A stretch of 64,000 nucleotides of DNA from assembly GCF_009729055.1 (NCBI RefSeq), contig NZ_CP045484.1, forward strand, positions 2,304,872 through 2,368,871, read 5' to 3'. Source of the DNA: Sulfurisphaera ohwakuensis. GTDB taxonomy: Archaea; Thermoproteota; Thermoprotei_A; Sulfolobales; Sulfolobaceae. The notes under the pieces are model-generated. The model was given only the letters and a program-made list of their open reading frames with translations, made no database searches and was not told the DNA's origin. A program made the position numbers and the translations under genes. This document shows, piece after piece, positions 8,864 to 17,993 of the stretch; position 1 is the first letter of the stretch, and each line of letters opens with the position of its first letter.

Positions 8864-9976
8864 ATGAGTTTTGACCCACAAAAATTTGTTGATGAGATCT
8901 CTCCTCAATTAAAGGAAATTGTTGATAGTAGAGCTATAGCAGCAGTAAGTGGTGGTGTTGATAGTACAACAGCCGCAGTTTTATCGTATAAGATTCTAGG
9001 GGATAAAGTAATTCCAGTTATGATAGATACGGGTTTTTTAAGAGAAAACGAAGCTGAGAATGTAAAGAATATGCTTAAAGATTTAATGCCTCTACAAGTT
9101 ATTGACGAGAGAGAAAAATTCATATCATCATTAGAGGGTATGTCAGATGCTGAAGAGAAAAGGAAAAAATTCAGGCAATTATTTTATGATACTTTATCAA
9201 GAATCGTAAAAGAGTTTAATGCAAAATATTTAATACAAGGAACAATTGCTGCTGATTGGGTAGAAACACAAGGTGGTATAAAAACACAGCATAATGTTCT
9301 AGTACAATTAGGTATAGATACTGAAAAAGAATGGGGATTTAAAGTTGTTGAGCCTTTAGCTGATTTATATAAAGATGAGGTTAGGGCATTAGCAAAATAC
9401 TTAGGTTTACCTAGGGATATATATAATAGGCAACCTTTTCCAGGCCCAGGACTACTTGTTAGAGTTGTAGGTAGGTTAACTAGAGAAAAACTTGAAATCT
9501 TGAGGAAAGTAACTACTACTGTGGAAAAGAACTTATCTGAATTAAACCTCTCTCAGTATTTTGCAGTCATTTTTGACTCTGCTGCAGAGTATAATAAAGA
9601 GTTAAGTAATGAGGTAGGATGTGATGTTAAGGTATATAAAACATTAGCTACTGGTGTTAAAGGTGATGTAAGGGCTTATGGTAATATAGCTGGTATCGAA
9701 TGCAGGAAAGATTACGAGAGCTTAAGAGAAATTATGGAAAAACTTACAAGTTATAATATAACTCATGTGGTCGTTAAGATAAAGGATAAAAACCCAGAGG
9801 GTATTTATACCATAGGAATTAGAGCTGTAAATACACAAGATTTTATGACAGCAGATTTTGCCAAGATAAATTGGAATATCCTTGAAAAAATAGCACATGA
9901 AATTAATGATAAAAAAATCAAGGAAGTTGTTTATGATATAACGACAAAACCCCCAGCGACTATTGAGTATGAGTAA
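8864..9976 (+). CDS. guaAb: GMP synthase ATP-pyrophosphatase subunit
   Basis: Synthetase subunit of archaeal two-part GMP synthase, converting XMP to GMP with ammonia from a separate glutaminase subunit. The PP-loop [11 protein letters not shown] is at residues ~29-39, and the C-terminal dimerisation domain ends in the typical KPPATIEYE. At 370 residues it has no amidotransferase domain, as in other archaea; the glutaminase gene (guaAa) is not in this window. An AT-rich TATA-like stretch (TTTATTTTTAG) lies ~20 nt upstream of the ATG. The final 17 nt overlap convergent htpX. Confidence 0.95.
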   Translation: MSFDPQKFVDEISPQLKEIVDSRAIAAVSGGVDSTTAAVLSYKILGDKVIPVMIDTGFLRENEAENVKNMLKDLMPLQVIDEREKFISSLEGMSDAEEKRKKFRQLFYDTLSRIVKEFNAKYLIQGTIAADWVETQGGIKTQHNVLVQLGIDTEKEWGFKVVEPLADLYKDEVRALAKYLGLPRDIYNRQPFPGPGLLVRVVGRLTREKLEILRKVTTTVEKNLSELNLSQYFAVIFDSAAEYNKELSNEVGCDVKVYKTLATGVKGDVRAYGNIAGIECRKDYESLREIMEKLTSYNITHVVVKIKDKNPEGIYTIGIRAVNTQDFMTADFAKINWNILEKIAHEINDKKIKEVVYDITTKPPATIEYE

Positions 9977-10937
9977 GTTTTTCTAATAATTGTATTCTTT
10001 TTGCTGGGTGTGGATGATCGCTAAAGATGTCTGCAAATGGGCTTACCTTTATATTTCTCCAATATTCTACTAATTCTTGAACTTTATAAGCTGGTATATC
10101 TTCGTTTATTTGAAAACCAGAGAATAATAGCATACTTCCTATTTGTCCGTATTTTTTCTTATACCTTTCAATTATATCTGGATCTGTAGATAATACGATT
10201 TTAGCTAATGCTGTTTGCAAATTCTTAGCACCATTAGGGACTGTTATTGCAGAGTTAACGTCAGCGTATGCTTCTCTCATTCTGTTAAGGAAGAGTACAA
10301 ATAGATTAAACAGGAAGCTGAATGCTATTAATGCTATTCCGATTAAGAATAGGATTCCAGAATTATCGTTTCTACCTCCTCCACCTCCACCAAGCAGTCC
10401 TCCCCACCATAATCCGTAACCTATCCAGTAGAGCAGAGTTGGGATAAGCCCCACTGCCAAAAGTAATTCTGTATCTTTATGTCTAAGGTGACCTATCTCA
10501 TGACCTATAACTGCTTTTACTTCTTCCGGAGTTAACATTCTTAATAAAGGCAATGTAATTGCCATGTTCTTACCATAAATAGGGCTTTCGAAGGCAAAAG
10601 CGTTTGGAAATGGTACATTAGCTATGTAAACTTTTGGTGTATTCATTCTATTATACATAGCGACCTCTTGAACGAGATTATAAACCCATCCATATTGTGG
10701 ATCAGTAGGGTCTACTTCAGTAAGATGATAAATTGATTTTATTAAAGCTGGCCCGAATAACCATTGGAGTAGTGTAAATATTGTTACAAACGCTAAAGCT
10801 CCAGTAATAAGTAATGGTGCATTAGAGAAGCCAAAGAAGTAGCCTAATATGCCGTAGATTAATGCGAAACCTAGAGCTAATATTGCAATTGCTGAGAGTA
10901 TCATACTTATTCTTAATTTAGTTACTTCCCAAATCAT
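9960..10937 (-). CDS. htpX: HtpX-type M48 membrane protease
   Basis: A 325-residue zinc protease with two N-terminal TM helices (residues ~10-32 and 38-62), the motif [15 protein letters not shown] (~140) and further TM segments enclosing a glycine-rich loop (LGGGGGGR). A conserved Glu follows in [11 protein letters not shown]. HtpX homologues remove damaged or misassembled membrane proteins. Its length is usual for archaeal HtpX. It is convergent with guaAb (17-nt overlap) and has its own promoter region at 10938-11046. Confidence 0.92.
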   Translation of the reverse strand: MIWEVTKLRISMILSAIAILALGFALIYGILGYFFGFSNAPLLITGALAFVTIFTLLQWLFGPALIKSIYHLTEVDPTDPQYGWVYNLVQEVAMYNRMNTPKVYIANVPFPNAFAFESPIYGKNMAITLPLLRMLTPEEVKAVIGHEIGHLRHKDTELLLAVGLIPTLLYWIGYGLWWGGLLGGGGGGRNDNSGILFLIGIALIAFSFLFNLFVLFLNRMREAYADVNSAITVPNGAKNLQTALAKIVLSTDPDIIERYKKKYGQIGSMLLFSGFQINEDIPAYKVQELVEYWRNIKVSPFADIFSDHPHPAKRIQLLEKLTHTQ

Positions 10938-11046
10938 TTCAAACTTTTACTTACATTATGCGTTTAAAAACTTTTCCAAAGTTTCCCATTTGCTTTAAGG
11001 TTTTGCATAAGTTATTCTTTTTAATCTCTTTATCAAATATTATACT

Positions 11047-11448
11047 ATGGAGGAAGAAATAGTAAAAGAATATATGAAAACCCAAGTCATATCAGTTACA
11101 AAAGATGCTAAGTTAAGTGACATAGCTAAAGTCATGACTGAGAAAAATATAGGATCTGTTATAGTTGTGGATGGGAATAAACCGGTTGGTATAATTACTG
11201 AAAGAGACATAGTAAAAGCAATAGGTAAAGGTAAGGGTTTAGAAACTAAAGCTGAAGAGTTTATGACGGCTTCATTAATAACAATTAGAGAAGATTCACC
11301 AATAACTGGAGCCTTAGCGTTAATGAGGCAATTCAATATAAGGCATTTACCGGTTGTTGATGATAAAGGTAATTTGAAAGGCATTATATCTATTAGAGAT
11401 ATTACAAGGGCTATTGATGATATGTTTGAAACAATGGGTGAATATTAA
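11047..11448 (+). CDS. Two-CBS-domain protein
   Basis: A 133-residue protein made only of a Bateman module: two CBS domains (residues ~8-62 and ~72-128). Each ends in the typical strand/helix: GIITERDIVKAIG and GIISIRDITRAID. Such free-standing pairs bind adenosine nucleotides or SAM and regulate partner proteins. The partner is unknown. A second, similar protein is encoded at 38561-38956. An AT-rich TATA-like stretch lies at ~11015-11035. Confidence 0.9.
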   Translation: MEEEIVKEYMKTQVISVTKDAKLSDIAKVMTEKNIGSVIVVDGNKPVGIITERDIVKAIGKGKGLETKAEEFMTASLITIREDSPITGALALMRQFNIRHLPVVDDKGNLKGIISIRDITRAIDDMFETMGEY

Positions 11449-11472
11449 ACTTTTTTCACTATTCTATCTAAT

Positions 11473-11694
11473 ATGAAAATTAGTATTCCAAAGGAATGGT
11501 ATGAGATTCTTTTGAAAATTAGTAAAGATAGGAAAGTAAAATTTAATGATTTAGTAATCCAAATATATAATTCTTCAGAGTGTTTAAATCTACAATATGT
11601 GGAACCAACGAAATATAAAAACATTAATGTAGAGTGTGAGTGTAAAGATTTGATAAAACATTTAAAGTACTACTTATTCTGTTTGCATGAATGA
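11473..11694 (+). CDS. Small hypothetical protein, cysteine-rich C-terminus
   Basis: I do not recognise this 73-residue protein. It starts MKISIPKEWYEILLKISKDRKVKF, a strand-helix pattern reminiscent of small ribbon-helix-helix proteins, and ends with several cysteines (VECECKDL and LFCLHE). Its stop codon overlaps the start of the flippase-like gene (ATGA), so it is translationally coupled to it. It follows the CBS gene by 24 nt and may belong to the same transcript. Confidence 0.6.
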   Translation: MKISIPKEWYEILLKISKDRKVKFNDLVIQIYNSSECLNLQYVEPTKYKNINVECECKDLIKHLKYYLFCLHE

Positions 11695-13172
11695 CCGAAA
11701 AACAGCAAGAGGTTAGACTAGTTTATACTGGCGTAAGAAATTTATTCTTACGTATTATAACTTCACCCCTTTCATTTATCTTTACTTATTTAGTAGCAAA
11801 GTATCTCAGTTCTTTGCCTAATGGCGAAGTGGTTTTTGCCTCTTGGCAATCATTATACGTTTTAGTTTTGGGATATTTTACAATACCTGCTGATATTTTC
11901 TCCACATTAACTTCAAGGTATGCAAGTGAAAATAAACCGGTAGGAGGAATACTTTTCTTTAATCTCTTATTTGGTGCAATAAGTGCTACAATTTACATTT
12001 TTCTAGTTCCTTATTTAGTATCAGCTGTAAATTACCCAGATTATTTTGCTTTTTATATGGCTTCTCTCTTGATAGTCTCATTTTATGTTTATCGAATAGT
12101 TTATGCCATAGCCAGGGGTAAAACCCCTTTAGTAATAGGGACAATTACTGTTGCCTTCCAGGTAGTTAGACTTATAATAGTTTTAGTAGCTTTCTATGCA
12201 TTTCACCTATCTATACTAGGAGTAATTTACGCATATCTTGCAGGATATATTACTCAAGCACTCTTAAGTAGTTTTAGAATAAAAGCTAACTTAAAATTTG
12301 ACATAAAGACAGCTATCATAACTGTTAAAAAATCTATAGTGACAATAATTTATTATTTACAGCTCATTTTAGAGGCAACAATCGTATGGTTGACAATTGT
12401 TATACTTCATAACGATATTCCAATCGCATATTTTGAGTCAGCCTTAATAATTGCTAATGTAGTTTCGTGGTCTTATGCTCTTTATGACGGGTTAATTGCA
12501 AAGCTTGGAGAAACTAAGGACCCTAGCATTATAACTACTTCTTTGAGACTATACTTTTTAATATCAACTTTATGGCTTGTTGTAGTAGTAAGTGAAGGTC
12601 ATGCATTACTTTTCCATATAAGGAGAGATTATCTCACAGCCATATACGCTTTGATTGTCTTGTCTCTTTCTAATTATATGAGAGGAATATATTCAATATT
12701 CTATTACTCTATAGTAATGAAAGATAAAGCATTAGGCTTAGAAGAGTCAGAAAACCCGTTTAAAGGTATTACTGCAAAATTAAACGTTACTAATATCACA
12801 TTTAGTATTATTGGTGTAGTTGCATCTGTGATATCTGTTTTTATTCTGAGAAGCTTCCCACCATACATTATAGCTATTGGAATGTCATTGGGAGTCCTCA
12901 TAAACTCTGTTTGGTTACTTCTTACTTCCTACTCTATCTCTAAAAAGGAATACAACTTCAAAATCCCCAAACGAGATATTATCGTATCTATACTCTCTGG
13001 TGGTTTAATCTCATTTATTTTCCTACAGCTAAACTTTGTTTCCTATATTAATATGATAGAATATGGATTATTAGCTTCTATCTTATATATTAGTATAAAC
13101 TATTTGTTTAGCTCTTATGCAAGAAATTTCATAAGATCTGCAATAAAGGAGCTAAGAAAAATTCTTATGTAG
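11691..13172 (+). CDS. Polysaccharide-flippase-like (MOP superfamily) membrane protein
   Basis: A 493-residue protein with about 12-14 hydrophobic segments across its length and a short basic C-terminus. The distribution of helices resembles Wzx-type flippases that move lipid-linked sugars across the membrane. Sequence motifs of that superfamily are weak, so this call rests mainly on topology and on nearby surface-glycan genes (PMT-like protein at 14.0 kb, agl3 at 15.9 kb). It is coupled to the small gene upstream by an ATGA overlap. Confidence 0.6.
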   Translation: MTEKQQEVRLVYTGVRNLFLRIITSPLSFIFTYLVAKYLSSLPNGEVVFASWQSLYVLVLGYFTIPADIFSTLTSRYASENKPVGGILFFNLLFGAISATIYIFLVPYLVSAVNYPDYFAFYMASLLIVSFYVYRIVYAIARGKTPLVIGTITVAFQVVRLIIVLVAFYAFHLSILGVIYAYLAGYITQALLSSFRIKANLKFDIKTAIITVKKSIVTIIYYLQLILEATIVWLTIVILHNDIPIAYFESALIIANVVSWSYALYDGLIAKLGETKDPSIITTSLRLYFLISTLWLVVVVSEGHALLFHIRRDYLTAIYALIVLSLSNYMRGIYSIFYYSIVMKDKALGLEESENPFKGITAKLNVTNITFSIIGVVASVISVFILRSFPPYIIAIGMSLGVLINSVWLLLTSYSISKKEYNFKIPKRDIIVSILSGGLISFIFLQLNFVSYINMIEYGLLASILYISINYLFSSYARNFIRSAIKELRKILM

Positions 13173-13191
13173 GAATGTAAGTTATACATTG

Positions 13192-14010
13192 ATGGTTGGT
13201 TTAGAAATAAGAATGAGGAGGCTTTTTGAACACGGAAAAGCATTTGTAGTTGCTTTAGATCACGGACTTGTAATGGGTCCACTAAAAGGAATTGAAAAAG
13301 TTGTAGACGTCGTAAAGAAAATAGCGTTTAACGGACCAGACGCATTACAAATGACACCAGCTATGGTTAAACTTGTTAAAGAAAACTTTTTCTCGAGATC
13401 CTCACCTATGTTAATTGCAAGATTAGATACTGCAAATGTTTGGAGGCAGCAATACAAAAAGTATGAAAGCGGATATTATTCCGCAGTATACAGTATAAGA
13501 GATGCTATTGAAGCTGGCGCCGATGCAGTAGTGACATATTTAGTAGTAGGTTATGGTGAAGACCAAGTTGAAGGAGTTAACTTAGATACGTTAGCAATGC
13601 TCAGAAGAGAGGCAAATGATTACGGTATACCATTTATAATTGAACCGTTATATGTTTCACCAGATAATCCAGATTCGATAAAGGATCCAGAATTAGTTAA
13701 ATATGTAACACGCTTAGCGTCAGAAATAGGTGCTGATATCTTAAAAGTTGATTATACTGGTGATAAGGAGAGTTTTAAGAAGGTTATTGATGTAGCATTT
13801 GCCCCTATTTTAATTAGGGGAGGTCCTAAGACTAAAAATGATGAAGAATTTCTTTCAATGCTTAATGATGCTATTGAAGCTGGTGCCTCTGGTGTTACTG
13901 TTGGAAGAAATCTTTGGCAAGCAAAAGAACCAGATAAAATGGCTAGAGCAATCTCAGCACTAGTTCATGAAAGGAAAAAAGTTGGAGAAGTTTTAAAAAT
14001 GTTGGAATAA
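13192..14010 (+). CDS. Archaeal class I (DhnA-type) fructose-bisphosphate aldolase family protein
   Basis: A TIM-barrel aldolase of the archaeal class I family. Seen: AFVVALDHGLVMG near the N-terminus, the Schiff-base Lys in DILKVDYTGD, and the phosphate-binding loops LIRGGPKT and GVTVGRN. The substrate could be fructose 1,6-bisphosphate or a related aldol (family members include the ADH synthase of archaeal aromatic synthesis). Sulfolobales also carry the bifunctional FBP aldolase/phosphatase, so a role other than gluconeogenesis is possible. ATG 13192 is chosen; an in-frame TTG lies three bases before. Confidence 0.85.
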   Translation: MVGLEIRMRRLFEHGKAFVVALDHGLVMGPLKGIEKVVDVVKKIAFNGPDALQMTPAMVKLVKENFFSRSSPMLIARLDTANVWRQQYKKYESGYYSAVYSIRDAIEAGADAVVTYLVVGYGEDQVEGVNLDTLAMLRREANDYGIPFIIEPLYVSPDNPDSIKDPELVKYVTRLASEIGADILKVDYTGDKESFKKVIDVAFAPILIRGGPKTKNDEEFLSMLNDAIEAGASGVTVGRNLWQAKEPDKMARAISALVHERKKVGEVLKMLE

Positions 14011-14021
14011 ACGTTTTTTTA

Positions 14022-15149
14022 ATGAATAAAATTACTCTTATATCAGTTATAATTCTTGTTGTAGCCTTAGCTATCTACACGTATTATACTGTAATTACAT
14101 TTGGTCCAGTTCAGGGTTATATTGGAGATGAAGTATGGTATCCTACAGCAGCATATAATATATTAAAACTAATATTCCACGTAACGCCGCCAATGTATTT
14201 TCCCTATTCAAACGAACAGAACATTCAAACTTATATTAATCCAGAACATCCTCCATTAGGAAAATACTTTATGGATATTTTCATCCTTCTTCTAGGTTAT
14301 AAACCATTGGCTTGGAGAATACCGAGTTGGATAATGGGTGATCTAACTGTAATAGTTGCTTATCTCTTAACTAGAAAATTAGTGGGTAGTGATTTATGGG
14401 GTAATGTAGCAGGTCTTGTATCAGCAGCTCTAATAATGTTATCTCCCAACATTTGGGTAATTCATGGAATAGCAATATTAGATGTTTATGTTGGTTTCTT
14501 CTCGTTATTGGCAGTCTATCTACTCCTTTCAGATAATAGACTTTTATGGGCATCAATAGCCTTAGGCTTAGCGTTTGCTTCAAAAGAGAGCGCATTTCCT
14601 CTACTCTTACCATTTCTTTTCTATGTCGGAGATTTAAGGAAAAATCCTATTCAAAGGGCTATATACGGCATAGGGATACCAGCTGCAACTTATGCAATAC
14701 TTTCTGTTCCAATTATGATTTATTTCGGTGGTTTAGATGGATGGTTTCATAATTCCTTCCTATATATGTTAGGTTGGGATTCAACAAACGGTCATATTGC
14801 TCTCTCTGCTGTAACCCAAATATCCGCCCCATGGGACTGGTTCTTAGATGTTCATCCATTTTATCTAGGTTATAATTTCTACGCATCTACTAATCCAATT
14901 TTGATGTGGTTATGGGTAGGAACTACTCCATTAGCCTTTATTCTAAAGGATACAAAATTGATAACACTTACGATGTCTGCATGGATAATGTGGTTAGCAT
15001 TTGTAGCAGTATATTTTCTTGGTAATCACACACTTTTCAGTTTTTACGTTACTGATTTTGCCCCATTAGTAAATACTTATATTGCTGCCTCAATATTTAA
15101 AGCATTAAAGAAGGCAGATTTAAAAAACGTGATGAAATATGGTAAATAA
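14022..15149 (+). CDS. Membrane glycosyltransferase of the PMT/ArnT (GT39-like) type
   Basis: A 375-residue protein with one TM helix at residues ~5-27, an outward loop bearing YIGDEVWYPTAAYN, and about eight further hydrophobic segments. The Asp-Glu in the first loop and the distribution of helices match dolichyl-phosphate-dependent protein or lipid glycosyltransferases (GT-C fold), which use a polyprenyl-linked sugar on the outer membrane face. It overlaps the following nucleotidyltransferase gene by 11 nt, indicating co-expression with sugar-nucleotide synthesis. Confidence 0.75.
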   Translation: MNKITLISVIILVVALAIYTYYTVITFGPVQGYIGDEVWYPTAAYNILKLIFHVTPPMYFPYSNEQNIQTYINPEHPPLGKYFMDIFILLLGYKPLAWRIPSWIMGDLTVIVAYLLTRKLVGSDLWGNVAGLVSAALIMLSPNIWVIHGIAILDVYVGFFSLLAVYLLLSDNRLLWASIALGLAFASKESAFPLLLPFLFYVGDLRKNPIQRAIYGIGIPAATYAILSVPIMIYFGGLDGWFHNSFLYMLGWDSTNGHIALSAVTQISAPWDWFLDVHPFYLGYNFYASTNPILMWLWVGTTPLAFILKDTKLITLTMSAWIMWLAFVAVYFLGNHTLFSFYVTDFAPLVNTYIAASIFKALKKADLKNVMKYGK

Positions 15150-15915
15150 AGCTGTAATTACTGCTGCAGGTAAAGGAAGTAGGATGAGATATATAACTTC
15201 CGTCTTGCCCAAAGCATTACTACCCTTATTTAGAAATGAAGAAGGAAAGACTGTAATGAGACCAGTGATTGATTTAATAATGGATTCCCTTCAAGAAGTA
15301 GGAGTAAAGAAATTTTGTATTGTTGTGGGAAAACATGGAAAACTTTTAATGGATTATCTTTTCGAAAGGGGGGTAACTTTTGTTTTCCAACCAGAACCTA
15401 AAGGCTTTGGTGATGCTGTATTAAGGGCTGAAGACTTCTCAAATAATGATCCCTTTTTCGTCCATGCTGATGATGGTGTGTTAACTGGGGGTTATAGAGA
15501 AGCAAATTCGTTGTTTGAAGAAATAAAGCCTGATGCTATCCTTCTAGTTAGAGAAGTTAGTAATCCTAAAAGATACGGTATAGTTTCGGTAAAAGAAAAA
15601 GGAGAGTATATGGGCCATAAGTTATATATTGTTACACAAGCTGAAGAAAAACCTTTAGAACCTAAAAGTAATCTAGGAATATCTGCGGTATATGTGTTTT
15701 CTCCTAAAATATTTCAAAGTTTAAAAAGGATAACAGTTAAAGAAAATAATGAACTGGAATTAACATATGGTATTCAGAAAATAATTGAGGATGGCGGAGA
15801 AGTTTATGCCATTAAACTAGAAAAAGAAAAATGGTTAAATGTAGGTGATCCTCAAAGTTATTATGATGCATTAATGTATTCTTATAAAAATTTAACTACT
15901 ACATTCTCCATTTAG
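15139..15915 (+). CDS. Sugar-phosphate nucleotidyltransferase (UTP-glucose-1-phosphate uridylyltransferase-like)
   Basis: A 258-residue enzyme making a nucleoside-diphosphate sugar from a sugar 1-phosphate. The N-terminal VITAAGKGSRMRYITSVLPKALLPLF is the NTP-binding signature with the conserved GxGxRM and PKALLP. VHADDGVL supplies the metal-binding Asp. The overall pattern fits UDP-glucose pyrophosphorylase. Its 3' end overlaps the convergent agl3 gene by 17 nt; since Agl3 uses UDP-glucose, supply of that substrate is a reasonable inference. Confidence 0.82.
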   Translation: MVNKAVITAAGKGSRMRYITSVLPKALLPLFRNEEGKTVMRPVIDLIMDSLQEVGVKKFCIVVGKHGKLLMDYLFERGVTFVFQPEPKGFGDAVLRAEDFSNNDPFFVHADDGVLTGGYREANSLFEEIKPDAILLVREVSNPKRYGIVSVKEKGEYMGHKLYIVTQAEEKPLEPKSNLGISAVYVFSPKIFQSLKRITVKENNELELTYGIQKIIEDGGEVYAIKLEKEKWLNVGDPQSYYDALMYSYKNLTTTFSI

Positions 15916-17059
15916 TTTTTGGTAATATAGCGTCTTTATATCTTTCTAATCTCTCTCTATATGGTAATAAATCTTTTATCATATTCTTTAGCTCATCTTT
16001 TAGATTCTTCTTTGGGTAAAACCCAAGTGACGGTAATACTTTTCTTTCTGGGTTATAATAATGTTCTTCAGCCTCTACTCTGGGGTTCGGTAATGGTCCT
16101 ATTTCTACTTTTAGACCGAGCTCTTCACCAGCATTTTTCACCATTTCAGCAATTTTTCTTACACTATAAATCTCAGCAAATTGGTTAGCTACTCTATATT
16201 CACCCTGATTTGGTGGATGCTCTAAGAGAAGTGTTAAAGCTTCCATACTATCTTCTAGGGATATAAAACCTCTAGTTTGTCCACCCTTTCCGTATACCGT
16301 TAAAGGAATTCCTAAAATCGCTTGTACGCAAAATCTATTCACTACTGTTCCCCAAGTTTCGTCAAAATCAAATCTTGTCCTTAAACTCTCATCAACAATC
16401 TCTTCAGTTCTAGTTCCGTATACTGGACCTTGCATTATATCTGTTACTGTTAATCCCCAAAGTTCATGGAAGTAAAGTAAGAAATCAGTATCATGTACTT
16501 TAGTCCAATGATATACAGAACCAGCTTTTCTAGGAACTATTATCTTATCTTTTTTACCGTTAACTATTGCTTCGACATAAATACTTTCTGGTATGTCAAA
16601 GTTAGGTGTGCCATACTCACCCATTGTACCCATCTTTAGTATATGAATTGTAGGATCTATTTGCTTAACAGCATAAATTACGTTAAGAGTACTCACTTCG
16701 TTATTAACAACTGTATAAACTGCATGGTCCCTATCTTTCATAGAATAGGGAGCAGATCTCTGCTCAGCAAAGTGTACTATTGCGTCTGGCTTATGTTTTT
16801 TCATAATTTCAGTTAAAAAATTGTAATCAGTCACATCTCCTATATAAAAAGTTATGTCAACATCTAAATGTCTTTTTGCTTCTCTCACTCTATCTTCTGG
16901 TTTAGGTAATGGAAATGCGGAATCCGATCCTACCTCTTCTGAGAATCTCCTTGTAGAAAGATTGTCTATTCCAATTACTTCATGGCCTCTTTTAGCTAAG
17001 CGTAACGCTAAAGGCCATCCAAGATAACCATCGATACCTAATATTAAAATTCTCATCAT
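15899..17059 (-). CDS. agl3: UDP-sulfoquinovose synthase
   Basis: A 386-residue short-chain dehydrogenase/reductase that converts UDP-glucose and sulfite into UDP-sulfoquinovose. Seen: the NAD-binding ILGIDGYLGWPLALRL, the family-typical DNLSTRRFSEEVGSDSAFP, and the active-site YxxxK in VYHWTKVHD. It closely resembles plant SQD1 and Sulfolobus Agl3, which provides the sulfonated sugar in the N-glycan on the S-layer. The gene is divergent from hexokinase, with 34 nt between the two ATGs. ATG 17056 is an equally good start. Confidence 0.9.
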   Translation of the reverse strand: MMRILILGIDGYLGWPLALRLAKRGHEVIGIDNLSTRRFSEEVGSDSAFPLPKPEDRVREAKRHLDVDITFYIGDVTDYNFLTEIMKKHKPDAIVHFAEQRSAPYSMKDRDHAVYTVVNNEVSTLNVIYAVKQIDPTIHILKMGTMGEYGTPNFDIPESIYVEAIVNGKKDKIIVPRKAGSVYHWTKVHDTDFLLYFHELWGLTVTDIMQGPVYGTRTEEIVDESLRTRFDFDETWGTVVNRFCVQAILGIPLTVYGKGGQTRGFISLEDSMEALTLLLEHPPNQGEYRVANQFAEIYSVRKIAEMVKNAGEELGLKVEIGPLPNPRVEAEEHYYNPERKVLPSLGFYPKKNLKDELKNMIKDLLPYRERLERYKDAILPKTKWRM

Positions 17060-17093
17060 AATGTTTAATAATTATTAAGTAAAAAGTTTTTTC

Positions 17094-17993
17094 ATGATGA
17101 TTATAGTTGGTGTTGATGCAGGAGGTACTAAAACTAAAGCAGTCGCATACGATTGTGAAGGTAATTTTATAGGAGAAGGTTCTTCTGGGCCTGGAAATTA
17201 TCACAATGTAGGACTTACAAGAGCTATTGAGAATATAAAAGAAGCAGTAAAAATAGCTGCAAAAGGTGAAGCTGATGTAGTAGGTATGGGTGTGGCTGGT
17301 CTTGATTCTAAATTCGATTGGGAAAATTTTACACCCCTAGCTTCATTAATAGCCCCTAAAGTAATTATTCAGCATGATGGTGTTATTGCACTGTTCGCAG
17401 AGACCTTAGGAGAGCCCGGAGTAGTAGTAATTGCTGGTACTGGGAGCGTAGTGGAAGGGTATAATGGGAAGGAATTTCTAAGAGTTGGTGGTAGGGGTTG
17501 GTTATTATCAGATGACGGTTCTGCCTACTGGGTTGGAAGAAAGGCATTAAGAAAAGTTTTAAAAATGATGGACGGTCTCGAAAATAAGACCATATTATAT
17601 AATAAGGTACTTGAAATGATAAATGTAAAAGATCTAGATGAGCTTGTTATGTGGTCTTATACTAGTAGTTGTCAAATAGATTTGATAGCTTCTATTGCTA
17701 AAGCTGTAGATGAGGCAGCTAATGAAGGTGATACAGTTGCGATAGACATATTAAAACAAGGCGCAGAATTATTAGCCAGCCAAGCGGTATATCTTGCTAA
17801 AAAGATTGGTACTAATAAAGTTTATTTGAAAGGAGGGATGTTCAGATCTAATATTTATCATAAGTTTTTTACATTATACCTAGAAAAAGAAGGAATAATA
17901 AGTGATTTAGGAAAGAGATCACCAGAAATAGGTGCCGTAATTTTAGCTTATAAGGAAGTAGGATGTGATATTAAAAAGTTAATTAGCGACTAA
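17094..17993 (+). CDS. ATP-dependent hexokinase, broad specificity
   Basis: A 299-residue sugar kinase of the ASKHA fold. Phosphate 1 loop VGVDAGGTKTKA (residues ~5-16), a probable catalytic Asp in GVAGLDSKFDW, phosphate 2 loop VIAGTGSVV and adenosine region YLKGGMFRS are visible. The sequence matches my memory of the structurally characterised broad-specificity hexokinase of Sulfolobus tokodaii, which phosphorylates glucose, mannose, glucosamine and N-acetylglucosamine. Only 34 nt separate its ATG from that of agl3. The final 15 nt overlap the convergent ggt gene. Confidence 0.93.
   Translation: MMIIVGVDAGGTKTKAVAYDCEGNFIGEGSSGPGNYHNVGLTRAIENIKEAVKIAAKGEADVVGMGVAGLDSKFDWENFTPLASLIAPKVIIQHDGVIALFAETLGEPGVVVIAGTGSVVEGYNGKEFLRVGGRGWLLSDDGSAYWVGRKALRKVLKMMDGLENKTILYNKVLEMINVKDLDELVMWSYTSSCQIDLIASIAKAVDEAANEGDTVAIDILKQGAELLASQAVYLAKKIGTNKVYLKGGMFRSNIYHKFFTLYLEKEGIISDLGKRSPEIGAVILAYKEVGCDIKKLISD

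Noticed and set aside
14371-14752. Two frames, one on each strand, inside the PMT-like gene
   Set aside because: Both overlie a gene with correct TM pattern and lack hydrophobic or motif logic of their own.
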